Shown here in pieces: positions 1 to 7,392 of a DNA stretch of 56,081 bases. The notes below the pieces were generated by a model. That model was given only the letters and a program-made list of their open reading frames with translations. It was not told the origin of the DNA and searched no databases. Position 1 is the stretch's first letter; every line of letters begins with the position of its first letter. The DNA is from a virus: positions 1 through 56,081 of the IMG/VR virus record IMGVR_UViG_3300008267_000119. The stretch is one strand, 5' to 3'. The translations under genes and the position numbers were made by a program.

Positions 1-312
1 TGTTTCGTTTACAAATATTTGGTCCTCCAATGTTTGTCTATTAACTTCCATATGTGAATGGATGTTATTTACAATTATATCGTAGGCTTTAGGGTGTATT
101 GATTTTGAGAAAGAAAACTTAGTGTTTGTAATTTGTACTCCATTCTCCTTTAGTAGTACATAGTAGTGGTTAGGTTCATTGATAAGGAAGTACTTATCAG
201 TAAGAGGTGTCATTTTTAATGACGTCTTAGGATGATCTAATAACTTATTTACAATATCAATAAATTGTTGCTCTTGTGCTGTAGGTGTGTACTTGAAAAA
301 TCTTTGGAACAT
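1..312 (-). CDS. hypothetical protein, C-terminus cut by window edge
   Basis: The reading frame opens at an ATG at 312 and stays open to the left edge, giving at least 104 residues that begin MFQRFFKYTPTAQEQQFID. The start sits in the context AAAATAAAAGTTATG, which recurs before many genes here and supports this start. The protein is hydrophilic, with no signal peptide or membrane segment in the visible part. I recognise no family. It is the most downstream gene of the left arm in this window, and its stop lies outside. Confidence 0.7.
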   Translation of the reverse strand, partial: MFQRFFKYTPTAQEQQFIDIVNKLLDHPKTSLKMTPLTDKYFLINEPNHYYVLLKENGVQITNTKFSFSKSIHPKAYDIIVNNIHSHMEVNRQTLEDQIFVNET

Positions 313-317
313 AACTT

Positions 318-554
318 TTATTTTTTAATTAATACTTGTTTAATTCTATCAAATAATTTATCTAAATCTTCTGTTGAGTCTATTGACCACTTCTCTGTTT
401 TTAGTACGTAGAAGCAACCATCGTCTCTATCTATTCCTAAAGATGATTCACATTCAATTGTTAAAAATTCAGCTTCATCTGAATGTGATATACAATTCCC
501 TCCTTGAGAGAACTCAAATGTTGCTCTTTCTAATAATACCCCTTGTTCTTCCAT
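318..554 (-). CDS. hypothetical acidic protein
   Basis: A 78-residue acidic protein starting MEEQGVLLERATFEF. An upstream in-frame ATG at 560 would add two residues, but the ATG at 554 carries the GGTTATG context that recurs before other starts, so I prefer it. A promoter-like motif lies about 18 bases upstream. The C-terminus (DLDKLFDRIKQVLIKK) looks like an amphipathic helix. No family is recognised. Confidence 0.6.
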   Translation of the reverse strand: MEEQGVLLERATFEFSQGGNCISHSDEAEFLTIECESSLGIDRDDGCFYVLKTEKWSIDSTEDLDKLFDRIKQVLIKK

Positions 555-571
555 AACCATTTATTTTAATT

Positions 572-590
572 TATACTTAAATATACGAAA
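572..590 (-). promoter_or_regulatory. putative left-arm phage promoter
   Basis: On the coding strand this reads TTTCGTATATTTAAGTATA. It is one of at least seven copies of TCGTATATTTA(A/G)GTAT found 12-25 bases upstream of start codons in the left arm. The TATATTTA core resembles the Bacteroidota -7 element TAnnTTTG. It serves the gene starting at 554. Confidence 0.45.
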
Positions 591-620
591 AAGACTCACA
601 TATGCAAGCCTTTTGTTGAT

Positions 621-1016
621 TTATTTTACAATAATTTTATATCCAGTATCTATACGTTCAAAATCCTTAACTGTACAATCTTTAAATCCAAAACTAGTTA
701 AAGGCATGCCTGTTGATATGTAAGGACCTCCTGAGGGATCTACCATACTAATTTTATTAGTTATTGAGTCTACCATCCTAACGTACTTATCTCCTAAAAT
801 ATATTCTCTTTTTACATCATCATATTTATGAACTTCACTTTTAAATTCTTCAAGTTCAATATCTCCTCCATCTCTTAGATATTCGGCATAAGCTCTTGCA
901 TAGTCGTTTGGCATGCCAAATCGACACCATTTAAAATCACCTTCCCATAGTATATTTCCTTCAGCATCTTGAGTAAAGGTATACTCATCTTTGTATCTGT
1001 TTATGTATTTTTTCAT
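621..1016 (-). CDS. hypothetical protein
   Basis: A 131-residue hydrophilic protein starting MKKYINRYKDEYTF. Its ATG overlaps the stop of the gene before it (ATGA, 1013-1016), so the two are probably translationally coupled. It contains short motifs such as NDYARAYAEYLRDGGD and VDPSGGPYISTGMP but no catalytic signature I know. No signal peptide or membrane helix is visible. Confidence 0.65.
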   Translation of the reverse strand: MKKYINRYKDEYTFTQDAEGNILWEGDFKWCRFGMPNDYARAYAEYLRDGGDIELEEFKSEVHKYDDVKREYILGDKYVRMVDSITNKISMVDPSGGPYISTGMPLTSFGFKDCTVKDFERIDTGYKIIVK

Positions 1017-1303
1017 AATCCTTTTTCTTTTTTATACATTTCTAATAACTCTTTTGTTAAATAGGTTTCATCATACTTACTTTTAGCGTGAAGCATTTCT
1101 CCATCAACATTTCTGTTTTTATCACGATACTTTGTGCACCACTCTGCAAATTCAATAGCAAAATCATCTGCTATACGTTCAATCCTAATAGAATCATCCA
1201 TTGCCTGTTCACAACCTTCTGGAGTTCCATCATTGGTTCTGTTAGCGTAGATTCTATATCTTAGAGTTTTAAATAAGTTATTTATCTCTTTAGCACCCCT
1301 CAT
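1013..1303 (-). CDS. hypothetical protein, ADDFA-type small phage protein
   Basis: A 96-residue protein whose central IADDFAIEFAEW and terminal LLEMYKKEKGL closely match the 83-residue product of 1600-1851, so the two are paralogues. Small proteins of this layout are common in phages of Bacteroidota, and their function is unknown. It lies in a run of tightly packed genes: 3 bases after the lipoprotein gene at 1307 and overlapping the next gene by ATGA. Confidence 0.65.
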   Translation of the reverse strand: MRGAKEINNLFKTLRYRIYANRTNDGTPEGCEQAMDDSIRIERIADDFAIEFAEWCTKYRDKNRNVDGEMLHAKSKYDETYLTKELLEMYKKEKGL

Positions 1304-1306
1304 GAC

Positions 1307-1603
1307 CTATTGCTTTCTATAAAGTGTCTTTAATTCAATATCTGATTTTGGTATACGAGACTTTAAGTAAGTTATAATTTCACGAGCTCTACCAACTGGG
1401 TCTGTTTCATTCTTTAGTATAAAAACATACTCTCTTCTTATTTCACCTTTCTTTTCTTGTAGCTTAACAGCTTCAAGATATCCAATTTCAACTCCTTTAT
1501 GGTAAAGAATGTTATCATTGATTGTATAATCAACGTTACTGATTTCACTTGTTGATTTGCAAGATGCAAATATCAATACTAATAATATAACTAACTTTTT
1601 CAT
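1307..1603 (-). CDS. putative lipoprotein
   Basis: A 98-residue protein with a lipoprotein signal: MKK, a hydrophobic stretch (LVILLVLIFA), then the lipobox FASC with Cys at about residue 15. The mature part is polar and has no recognised domain. The start overlaps the stop of 1600-1851 (ATGA). Envelope lipoproteins expressed by phages can act in superinfection exclusion or lysis, but nothing in the sequence shows which applies here. Confidence 0.65.
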   Translation of the reverse strand: MKKLVILLVLIFASCKSTSEISNVDYTINDNILYHKGVEIGYLEAVKLQEKKGEIRREYVFILKNETDPVGRAREIITYLKSRIPKSDIELKTLYRKQ

Positions 1604-1851
1604 AATCCTTTTTCTTTTTTATAAATTTCTAATAACTGTTTGTTTGTATATGTACTTGTAAATTCATTACTTTCTGGAATAAGCCATAAGGTTATTCCTG
1701 TAGCTTGAAAGCAATTTTCATCTTTCCAATCTGCAAATCCTATAGCAAAGTCATCTGCTACATATTCAAGATTTTTTGCAATATCATCTACAACCTCATC
1801 CATTATTGGAAGGTCCATTATTTCAACTTCTAACTTTTGTTTTAGTGTCAT
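1600..1851 (-). CDS. hypothetical protein, ADDFA-type paralogue
   Basis: An 83-residue protein with the core VADDFAIGFADWK and the tail LLEIYKKEKGL shared with the product of 1013-1303. The N-terminal halves differ, so the pair diverged by duplication or domain swapping. The start is in the AAAATAAAAGTTATG context, 13 bases after a promoter-like motif, which suggests it begins the four-gene run down to 621. Confidence 0.65.
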   Translation of the reverse strand: MTLKQKLEVEIMDLPIMDEVVDDIAKNLEYVADDFAIGFADWKDENCFQATGITLWLIPESNEFTSTYTNKQLLEIYKKEKGL

Positions 1852-1863
1852 AACTTTTATTTT

Positions 1864-1880
1864 ATACTTAAATATATGAA
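1864..1880 (-). promoter_or_regulatory. putative left-arm phage promoter
   Basis: The coding-strand sequence TTCATATATTTAAGTAT matches the left-arm motif. It lies just downstream of a hairpin at 1883-1904 and 13 bases before the ATG at 1851, so it would start the operon 1851 to 621. Confidence 0.45.
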
Positions 1881-1882
1881 AA

Positions 1883-1904
1883 AAAGCTTACCTAAGCAAG
1901 CTTT
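1883..1904 (-). terminator. hairpin terminator overlapping stop codon
   Basis: The coding strand reads AAAGCTT, loop GCTTAGGT, AAGCTTT. The stem can be extended by GC/GU around a UUAG loop. The stop codon of the metallophosphoesterase (TAG, 1892-1894) lies in the loop. A nearly identical hairpin is at 8594-8617. Confidence 0.5.
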
Positions 1905-2374
1905 CTGTCAATTAATTTTAAAAAATCTACTGGTGTATAATCAACTGCCTCACAACAAACATTTATGTATCTTGGATCATCTAAAGTGTTTTCGTGAACA
2001 TGCCCATGGATGTTATACTTGAATCTGAATTCTAGTTCTGAGGGATGTATTGGACAGTGAGTTAGGATTGTACCTTTGTAGTTTATCATTCCTGCTACAC
2101 TGATTACATGTTTAAGAAGTTCAGGTACGTCCTGTCTTCTATCATGGTTTCCTAGAACTACGTGCTTATCTCCTTTCAAAAGATCTAGTAATTCATATCC
2201 AGCTTTCTTTTCCATTGTGATGTCTCCTAGAATGTACACCAAATCCCTCTTACTAATAATAGAGTTCCATTTTTGTATAATATGTTGGTTCATTTCTTCA
2301 GCAGAGGAGAATCCTCGCTTAAGAGCTATGCTGGTATGGTTGAAGTGTAAATCACTTATAAAAAATGTGCTCAT
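1892..2374 (-). CDS. calcineurin-like metallophosphoesterase
   Basis: A 160-residue phosphoesterase with the complete two-metal motif set: D8-L-H10, G50-D51, GNHD at 75-78, H106 (LTH) and GHVH at 124-127. The family hydrolyses phosphomono- or diesters using Mn/Fe/Ni centres, and small phage versions of this length usually lack an assigned substrate. There is no signal peptide, so it acts in the cytoplasm. It is preceded by its own promoter-like motif at 2393-2410 and ends inside a terminator hairpin, so it is likely monocistronic. Family assignment is firm; substrate is unknown. Confidence 0.88.
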   Translation of the reverse strand: MSTFFISDLHFNHTSIALKRGFSSAEEMNQHIIQKWNSIISKRDLVYILGDITMEKKAGYELLDLLKGDKHVVLGNHDRRQDVPELLKHVISVAGMINYKGTILTHCPIHPSELEFRFKYNIHGHVHENTLDDPRYINVCCEAVDYTPVDFLKLIDRKLA

Positions 2375-2392
2375 AACCTTTGCTTTTAAATT

Positions 2393-2410
2393 ATAGGTAA
2401 ATATACGGAA
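2393..2410 (-). promoter_or_regulatory. putative left-arm phage promoter
   Basis: The coding strand reads TTCCGTATATTTACCTAT, a variant of the left-arm motif (ACC in place of AAG), 19 bases before the ATG of the metallophosphoesterase at 2374. Confidence 0.4.
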
Positions 2411-2419
2411 TTTATTTTA

Positions 2420-3022
2420 CTAATCCCACCATCCCTCAATATTTTCTTCGATTATTCTAAAAAGAAGTTTATGTGCTCTTTGATGATTCAAATGTGCAAT
2501 GTTCATTGCAATTGATTGTTTATCATCCTCTCTACCTTCAAGACTAAACATACCTTCACCTCTCATTACTTTTTTATAAACTAATGGATATTTTTTGAAG
2601 TAGTCATCATACTTTTCCCATACTGTTGCTGATTCCCAAGTTGAGTAACCAGGTCTATCCTTAACATCTTCAAACCAATGTGTAGTTTCTACATAATCTA
2701 AATATTCGGTTGCATATGCATCGTCTTGTATGTTTTGAAGCAATTTAGTACATATTAGCATTCTACGAGCATCCCTTTGAGCTGTTGTATGTCTCTTCTT
2801 ACCCCCAATGTAACCAGCCTGAGAATTTAATTTATGTTTCAGTACTTCGTAGATAAATGTATGATCGTAGTTTCTATCTTTCCAAATAACTGGAAGCCAG
2901 TAGATGATATTCTTAATACCTTGTCTAATGTTTCTTGGAATATGTTTACCTTCAAATCTCCACCAAAGTTTAATTTTTTCAATAATGTTTATTCTTCTTT
3001 CTCTTTTCTTAATTGTTATCAT
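2420..3022 (-). CDS. hypothetical phage protein
   Basis: A 200-residue protein with a basic N-terminus (MITIKKRERR) and a tryptophan-rich body (KLWWRFEGKHIPRN, IIYWLPVIWKDRNYDH). It has a central KRHTTAQRDARRMLICTKLL helix and ends ENIEGWWD. It has no predicted transmembrane segment. The layout resembles hypothetical proteins of large phages, but I cannot assign a domain. The start context CTAAAGTTATG agrees with other starts here. It is 4 bases downstream of 3027-3245. Confidence 0.65.
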   Translation of the reverse strand: MITIKKRERRINIIEKIKLWWRFEGKHIPRNIRQGIKNIIYWLPVIWKDRNYDHTFIYEVLKHKLNSQAGYIGGKKRHTTAQRDARRMLICTKLLQNIQDDAYATEYLDYVETTHWFEDVKDRPGYSTWESATVWEKYDDYFKKYPLVYKKVMRGEGMFSLEGREDDKQSIAMNIAHLNHQRAHKLLFRIIEENIEGWWD

Positions 3023-3026
3023 AACT

Positions 3027-3245
3027 TTAGTTGTTTAAAATTTTTGTTATTATTTCTTGAGGTGTTTCTTTTACTTCTTCTATTATTGTCTCGGATAGTC
3101 TTACTTTAGTAAAAGTCTTTCTTGATTCTATACTAATAATTTTTGCACTGTTTACATATATGGTTTGAAATATTTGAGGCTCAGTCTTTGGACTTCCAGG
3201 TATTCTGAAAGGATTAGCTAGTGTTAATTCAATAAATGGTTTCAC
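3027..3245 (-). CDS. hypothetical protein, GTG start with strong Shine-Dalgarno
   Basis: A 72-residue protein read from a GTG codon at 3245 (first residues MKPFIELTLANPF). The GTG overlaps the TGA of the upstream 32-codon ORF and follows a near-perfect Shine-Dalgarno sequence at 3248-3260. The protein is beta-rich in appearance with no recognised motif. Coupled translation with the small upstream ORF is likely. Confidence 0.65.
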   Translation of the reverse strand: MKPFIELTLANPFRIPGSPKTEPQIFQTIYVNSAKIISIESRKTFTKVRLSETIIEEVKETPQEIITKILNN

Positions 3246-3340
3246 ATATCACCTCCCTTTCTAATTAAATAATTCCACAGCCAAATTGCTTTTGGTCTTA
3301 TAACTTCGTAGCCTAGCCACACTAATACTATTTTTAACAT
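3242..3340 (-). CDS. small ORF, putative leader peptide or small protein
   Basis: A 32-codon ORF: MLKIVLVWLGYEVIRPKAIW followed by LWNYLIRKGGDM. It is hydrophobic and tryptophan-rich at the N-terminus. Its last codons encode the Shine-Dalgarno sequence of the next gene, and its TGA overlaps that gene's GTG. A left-arm promoter motif lies 15 bases upstream. It may be a genuine micro-protein or only a leader that delivers ribosomes to 3245. Confidence 0.45.
   Translation of the reverse strand: MLKIVLVWLGYEVIRPKAIWLWNYLIRKGGDM
3248..3260 (-). promoter_or_regulatory. strong ribosome binding site
   Basis: The coding strand reads AAAGGGAGGTGAT, almost the full complement of a 16S rRNA 3' end. GGAGG ends 6 bases before the GTG at 3245. 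Almost all other genes in the window lack any such site, so this decides the GTG start. Confidence 0.65.
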
Positions 3341-3354
3341 AATGCTTTTTGTTT

Positions 3355-3370
3355 GTACTTAAATATATAA
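3355..3370 (-). promoter_or_regulatory. putative left-arm phage promoter
   Basis: The coding strand reads TTATATATTTAAGTAC, matching the left-arm motif, 15 bases upstream of the small ORF start at 3340. Confidence 0.4.
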
Positions 3371-3390
3371 AATTTGTTTGAACATTCCTA

Positions 3391-4686
3391 CTATTTTATA
3401 ATCTTTTTTGTATATGTTTTTCCATCTCCCAATGTTAAAGTTAGTATGTAAACTCCACTACTGCAGTTTAGATCTTCCGAAAATGTATTTATGTTTTGAG
3501 TTAACTTCTTACTGATTACAGTCTTTCCTACAATGTCGTGCAAAGCTACTTGTGTAATAGATTGCGAGGTTTCTATATGTAGTGCGTTATTATTTACAAC
3601 TACCGAAAGTACTAATCCCTGAGCATCCACTATATTATCATTCCCGTCAACCATTAGTGGTTTGTATCTTATTTCAAATCTATCGGCTTCTGTTTTTTTG
3701 TCAGTTATAAAAGTATACGGACTGTCTGTTAGTTTATGATACTTATTTAATATTTTGTCAAATAGATAAATGTTTTGTTGTAGATCAAAGATACCTTCTG
3801 CAACACCTAACTCTATTGTTAATGTTTCGCTATTGGCTGTACTTTTTTCGTAAGACAGTGTTACTATGTCTTCATAATTAAACTCTCCTTTACCCTGTAT
3901 TATTAACTTTTCATTTTCTACCAAAGTATTTAACTTAACTACCCAACTTGTAATATTTCTAGAATCATAACCATCATCCAATCCATCTGTGGCATTTGGT
4001 AAATATCCTACTAAAGCTTCATTGTATTGATTCTGGGCATTGCTTATTCTTAGCCAGTACCTGTCTTTAGCATCCTCAGGTGATCTCATTCTAAAAAATT
4101 GACCATTGGTATTTACTCCACCCACTACTGACTTAACTCTATGTGCATTCTTAAATGTAACATCTTTAACTGTTGCCACTGAACCAGTACCCTTAGCTCT
4201 AACCATAAATCCTTGTTCCGAAGCTATGTAGCCATTTGGTGTATCTGAACCTAAGGTTGCTTGTGTTCCTGTTCCACCTGGTCCTACTCCTCCAGTTAAA
4301 TTGAATGTGGCATAGTCAGTTGAGATTGCATTTCCATTGTACTCACCAGCACCTGTGTAGTAAGTTCTCGATGTCCACAGATAAGCCGTCCCCATTATCT
4401 TATCACTATTATCTGTGTAAAACTTTTCAAAACTAATTGCTCCTGGATATGGATTTCCTAATAGTGCAAAGTTTCTAAAGTCATCTGCAGCATCAAAGTA
4501 TTTAACTGATGCTGTGTAATCACCATTTGTTGATACTCCACTCATTATGAATGTTATTGCTCCTCCTCCAGTATTGTATGGTGCTATGTCTTTAACTCTT
4601 GCAATATAACCTGAACCGTTAGTTATTTGATTTTCAGTGCTAATACTTCTCCAACCTAAATAACTTCTACCTGTTCGTAATCCCAT
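3391..4686 (-). CDS. C-terminal part of a disrupted T9SS-secreted surface protein
   Basis: A 431-residue ORF whose last ~75 residues form a typical type IX secretion sorting domain (Por secretion tail). It is preceded by the linker LMVDGNDNIVDAQGLVLSVV and ends SSGVYILTLTLGDGKTYTKK plus IIK. T9SS is a Bacteroidota system that moves such proteins across the outer membrane, so this is host-type cargo. The ATG at 4686 lies inside the preceding ORF, in another frame. The text before it in frame has a stop within four codons, while protein sense continues from the upstream ORF (ending at 4656). I read this as one gene broken by a frameshift. It could be a pseudogene, an indel in the assembly, or less likely a split gene. 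Confidence 0.7.
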   Translation of the reverse strand: MGLRTGRSYLGWRSISTENQITNGSGYIARVKDIAPYNTGGGAITFIMSGVSTNGDYTASVKYFDAADDFRNFALLGNPYPGAISFEKFYTDNSDKIMGTAYLWTSRTYYTGAGEYNGNAISTDYATFNLTGGVGPGGTGTQATLGSDTPNGYIASEQGFMVRAKGTGSVATVKDVTFKNAHRVKSVVGGVNTNGQFFRMRSPEDAKDRYWLRISNAQNQYNEALVGYLPNATDGLDDGYDSRNITSWVVKLNTLVENEKLIIQGKGEFNYEDIVTLSYEKSTANSETLTIELGVAEGIFDLQQNIYLFDKILNKYHKLTDSPYTFITDKKTEADRFEIRYKPLMVDGNDNIVDAQGLVLSVVVNNNALHIETSQSITQVALHDIVGKTVISKKLTQNINTFSEDLNCSSGVYILTLTLGDGKTYTKKIIK

Positions 4687-6377
4687 CTCTTTTTAGCTGA
4701 TGTAGTTTTAGTTATGTTAATGTTAGGTGTGACTGTGGCAACTCCATCTTGGTCTAGTGGATGATTAACTTGGATTAAACTTCCTTTTGTCGATACGTTT
4801 ATAGTTCCATTATTAACTATTGAGTTAACAACATTTACGTACTTATCATCTGTTATTGTAAGTGTTTTACCGTTACCAACAGTTAATTCGCAAGCATCTA
4901 TACTTCCATTAGTAGCTGTATTGTAATCAGCGTTTAGTCTTACTCTTTCGTTTGTTGTTGGAATTGTTCCTCTTGACCATGTTGTTCCATTCCAATTGTT
5001 AGCAGTTTGGCATACAAAGGTTGCTGTAGCTGCACCACAACTTCCAACAAACCTATCGAAGCATGTTACATTAGGACTGCTTGTTGGTATATTAGAACTT
5101 GATTCTGTATACACTCCAGTCATCTCAGGCTTTGAGATAGCAACACCACTTCCATTGGCAACAATATCTCCGTTACCACCAGTTCCAGTTGGACTTGCTA
5201 AACCTTCAAATTTTATGTTAGCAGCAGTAACTGTATTGTTATGTATGTTCACATTTGTACTAGCGTATAGTGTTTTAAAAGTATTATTTCTAAGTGTTGT
5301 GTTTGCTACTCCTGCATGAAAGTAAATATCCTCTCCACTTATCGCTGTATTAGTTTCGAATGAACATGTGTTAATATTTGCAACAAAAGTCCCAGCACTA
5401 TTTCTTATAAAGATTGCACCACCATCTTTTGCTGCAGTATTGTTTTTGAATGTGCAATCTGAGATGGTCAGGTTTAAATCTTTATTTGAATTAACATAAA
5501 TCGCTGCTCCACCTCCACTACTGTTGGTATCTGATTGAGCATTTCCTGTAAAACAGCTTTTAGTAATACTAACAGTTCCACCACCATAAGCTGATGCACC
5601 AGGTGAGCCATCTCCATAGATTGCAATCGCTCCTCCATTTTTAGCATTGTTGTCGTAGAAGCTACATGAGTCTATTGTTACGTTAGCACCACCTTTATAG
5701 GATACTCCATCATAGAATCCTGTTATGTAAATCGCTCCACCATATAATGATGAAATGATATTGTTATTGAAACTACTATTACTAATGTTGACAGTAGCAC
5801 CACATATTTTTAAAGAACCACCATAAGAAGCTGTACCATCTCTATTACAGGGGAAACTAGCATTTTTAATTGTAACTGATGTAGTAGTACCAGCGATGTA
5901 TAACGCTCCTTGTCCACCTGAACCAATGGTTGTGTAAAGTAAAACACCATCAAATACTATTCCTGTACCTGAGGTTACTGATACTGAAATACCATCACTT
6001 GCGAGATTATAATTTAAAATTGATAGTTTACTTAATTTTGTATCATTAGCTGTTATTACCGCAAACCTATTTGTTCCACTAATTCTTTTAAATACAGTTT
6101 CAACTGTACCATTACCAACAATTGAAATATTAGCTTTATTGAATGTTAAAGCAACTTCATTATAAGTTCCACTATCAACATAAATCACATCACCAGAAGC
6201 GGCTAACGCATATACTGAAGCTAATGTTGCTTTAGGTAAGCTAGCTGAAAGTCCACTATTGAGGTTATTGCCTACTGCTGAACAGATACTTCCTGTTTCT
6301 AAAGGTGATGTACTATCATTTACATACCAAGTTGCTGAATGTCCTATTATGTTTGAAAACAGGATTAGGATATTGAA
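4656..6377 (-). CDS. N-terminal part of disrupted T9SS surface protein: beta-helix with POMP-like repeats
   Basis: The frame is open from 6377 to the stop at 4656 but contains no ATG at its head; the first GTG is at 6188. The protein sense begins earlier with a signal-peptide-like segment FNILILFSNIIGHSA, followed by TWYVNDSTS. The main body is a right-handed beta-helix with repeats of the type CTFKNNTAAKDGGAIFIRN and CSFYDNNAKNGGAIAIYG, as in polymorphic outer membrane and pectate-lyase-like proteins. It ends with a NWNGTTWSRGTIPTTNERV region typical of Flavobacterium surface proteins. Reading further upstream gives ATA AAA AAC TAA before TTC, which looks like a mutated ATG AAA AAC AAA start. 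With the downstream frame break this suggests a decayed gene. A late-type promoter motif still lies at its head. Confidence 0.7.
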   Translation of the reverse strand, partial: FNILILFSNIIGHSATWYVNDSTSPLETGSICSAVGNNLNSGLSASLPKATLASVYALAASGDVIYVDSGTYNEVALTFNKANISIVGNGTVETVFKRISGTNRFAVITANDTKLSKLSILNYNLASDGISVSVTSGTGIVFDGVLLYTTIGSGGQGALYIAGTTTSVTIKNASFPCNRDGTASYGGSLKICGATVNISNSSFNNNIISSLYGGAIYITGFYDGVSYKGGANVTIDSCSFYDNNAKNGGAIAIYGDGSPGASAYGGGTVSITKSCFTGNAQSDTNSSGGGAAIYVNSNKDLNLTISDCTFKNNTAAKDGGAIFIRNSAGTFVANINTCSFETNTAISGEDIYFHAGVANTTLRNNTFKTLYASTNVNIHNNTVTAANIKFEGLASPTGTGGNGDIVANGSGVAISKPEMTGVYTESSSNIPTSSPNVTCFDRFVGSCGAATATFVCQTANNWNGTTWSRGTIPTTNERVRLNADYNTATNGSIDACELTVGNGKTLTITDDKYVNVVNSIVNNGTINVSTKGSLIQVNHPLDQDGVATVTPNINITKTTSAKKRWDYEQVEVI

Positions 6378-6386
6378 TTAGTTTTT

Positions 6387-6400
6387 TATATAAATATAGA
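6387..6400 (-). promoter_or_regulatory. late-type promoter motif before the disrupted T9SS gene
   Basis: The coding strand reads TCTATATTTATATA, matching the (C/A)ATATTTAT(A/T) motif otherwise found before structural genes. It sits directly at the decayed start of the beta-helix gene. Confidence 0.35.
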
Positions 6401-6433
6401 TAAGATTGTATCTTGTGGGTACTTATCTGTAGA

Positions 6434-6760
6434 TTATAATTTACTTAAATCGTCCTTTAATCTTCTAAGAAAAGATTCCTCACCATCATCACCGGATAGT
6501 AACCAATCAAATCTCTGAATGTATATTTGGGCTTGTTTAATAACTTCAAGACCTTTCTTAAACTCCTCAACAACCTCTTCAGGATATTCTGTATGGAATT
6601 TATCTTCAGGGTACTTTTCATACCAATTAGAGTCTCTCCAAGTTTCCTCTTTCAATTCCTCTTTGGTTTTCTCTCTACCATTATCCTCAATAAGTTTTTC
6701 AATATCTTCTGCTATATCAGTAAACCTGTACTGAATATAGTCCCAATGTCCTCCGCTCAT
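6434..6760 (-). CDS. conserved phage protein, MSGGHWDY family
   Basis: A 108-residue acidic protein starting MSGGHWDYIQYRFTDIAEDI. This N-terminal signature (MSGGHxDYxQY) belongs to a small hypothetical family seen in many phages and some bacteria. The middle is charged and helical (EKLIEDNGREKTKEELKEE) and the C-terminus reads SFLRRLKDDLSKL. Its role is unknown. It lies 18 bases downstream of a membrane protein gene. Confidence 0.75.
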   Translation of the reverse strand: MSGGHWDYIQYRFTDIAEDIEKLIEDNGREKTKEELKEETWRDSNWYEKYPEDKFHTEYPEEVVEEFKKGLEVIKQAQIYIQRFDWLLSGDDGEESFLRRLKDDLSKL

Positions 6761-6778
6761 ATTATACTTTATTTAATT

Positions 6779-7012
6779 TTATTTCCAAACTTTAATCATC
6801 ATTCCAATAAAAAAAGAAAGGACAATTAATAATATAACCACAAAATATACAGCAAATCCAATTGGGGGAATCAGACATACCCGGTAGAATGTTTTTTTAT
6901 CCAACCAACTATCCTTTAGAGTGTCCGTTAGTTCATCAGTTACAAAGGTGTTTAACATGAATACTAGTAATGATATAAGTGACCAAGCGATAATAATTAA
7001 TGATGTTTCCAT
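6779..7012 (-). CDS. small membrane protein, two transmembrane helices
   Basis: A 77-residue protein with hydrophobic segments at about residues 4-24 (LIIIAWSLISLLVFMLNTFV) and 49-72 (IGFAVYFVVILLIVLSFFIG). A charged loop DELTDTLKDSWLDKKTF lies between them. The hairpin topology and size would suit a holin or an immunity protein, but no family is recognised and the lysis block lies elsewhere. The gap to the preceding gene is 6 bases. Confidence 0.6.
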   Translation of the reverse strand: METSLIIIAWSLISLLVFMLNTFVTDELTDTLKDSWLDKKTFYRVCLIPPIGFAVYFVVILLIVLSFFIGMMIKVWK

Positions 7013-7018
7013 AGTTTT

Positions 7019-7390
7019 TTAGTAGTTTAAAAATTCAATATAATCGTTCTCAATATAAATTCTAAGTGTTTCTGGATAGATATGCAATTGTACAATCTTT
7101 CCTGTATTTTCTTTAATGCACTCTACTAGTTGATAGGAATTTCCCTTTTCGTCTTTTACTTTTTCTGGGTTTGATATCTGAAAATATCTCACTACTGCTT
7201 CATTGACTGTAACGAGTACTTCATTTCTTCCTCCTGGATGAAAGATAGCAACTGCTCTTGATTCTTGATAGGGATTTTTTATATCACCAATTTCTGTGAT
7301 ATACCCTTTATAAGTTCTTACATAAGTATCTGCTTGACAGAAAACTTGTGAACTTACAACTAACATTAGTATTAAAATTAACTTTCTCAT
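7019..7390 (-). CDS. secreted/periplasmic hypothetical protein
   Basis: A 123-residue protein with a signal peptide (MRKLILILMLVVSSQVFCQA, cleavage likely after the CQA region) and a beta-rich mature part. The Cys lies in a weak lipobox-like VFC context, so a lipoprotein is possible. The gene is 2 bases from the glucosaminidase gene upstream, which suggests cotranscription and a possible role at the cell envelope. No family is recognised. Confidence 0.6.
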   Translation of the reverse strand: MRKLILILMLVVSSQVFCQADTYVRTYKGYITEIGDIKNPYQESRAVAIFHPGGRNEVLVTVNEAVVRYFQISNPEKVKDEKGNSYQLVECIKENTGKIVQLHIYPETLRIYIENDYIEFLNY

Positions 7391-7392
7391 TA

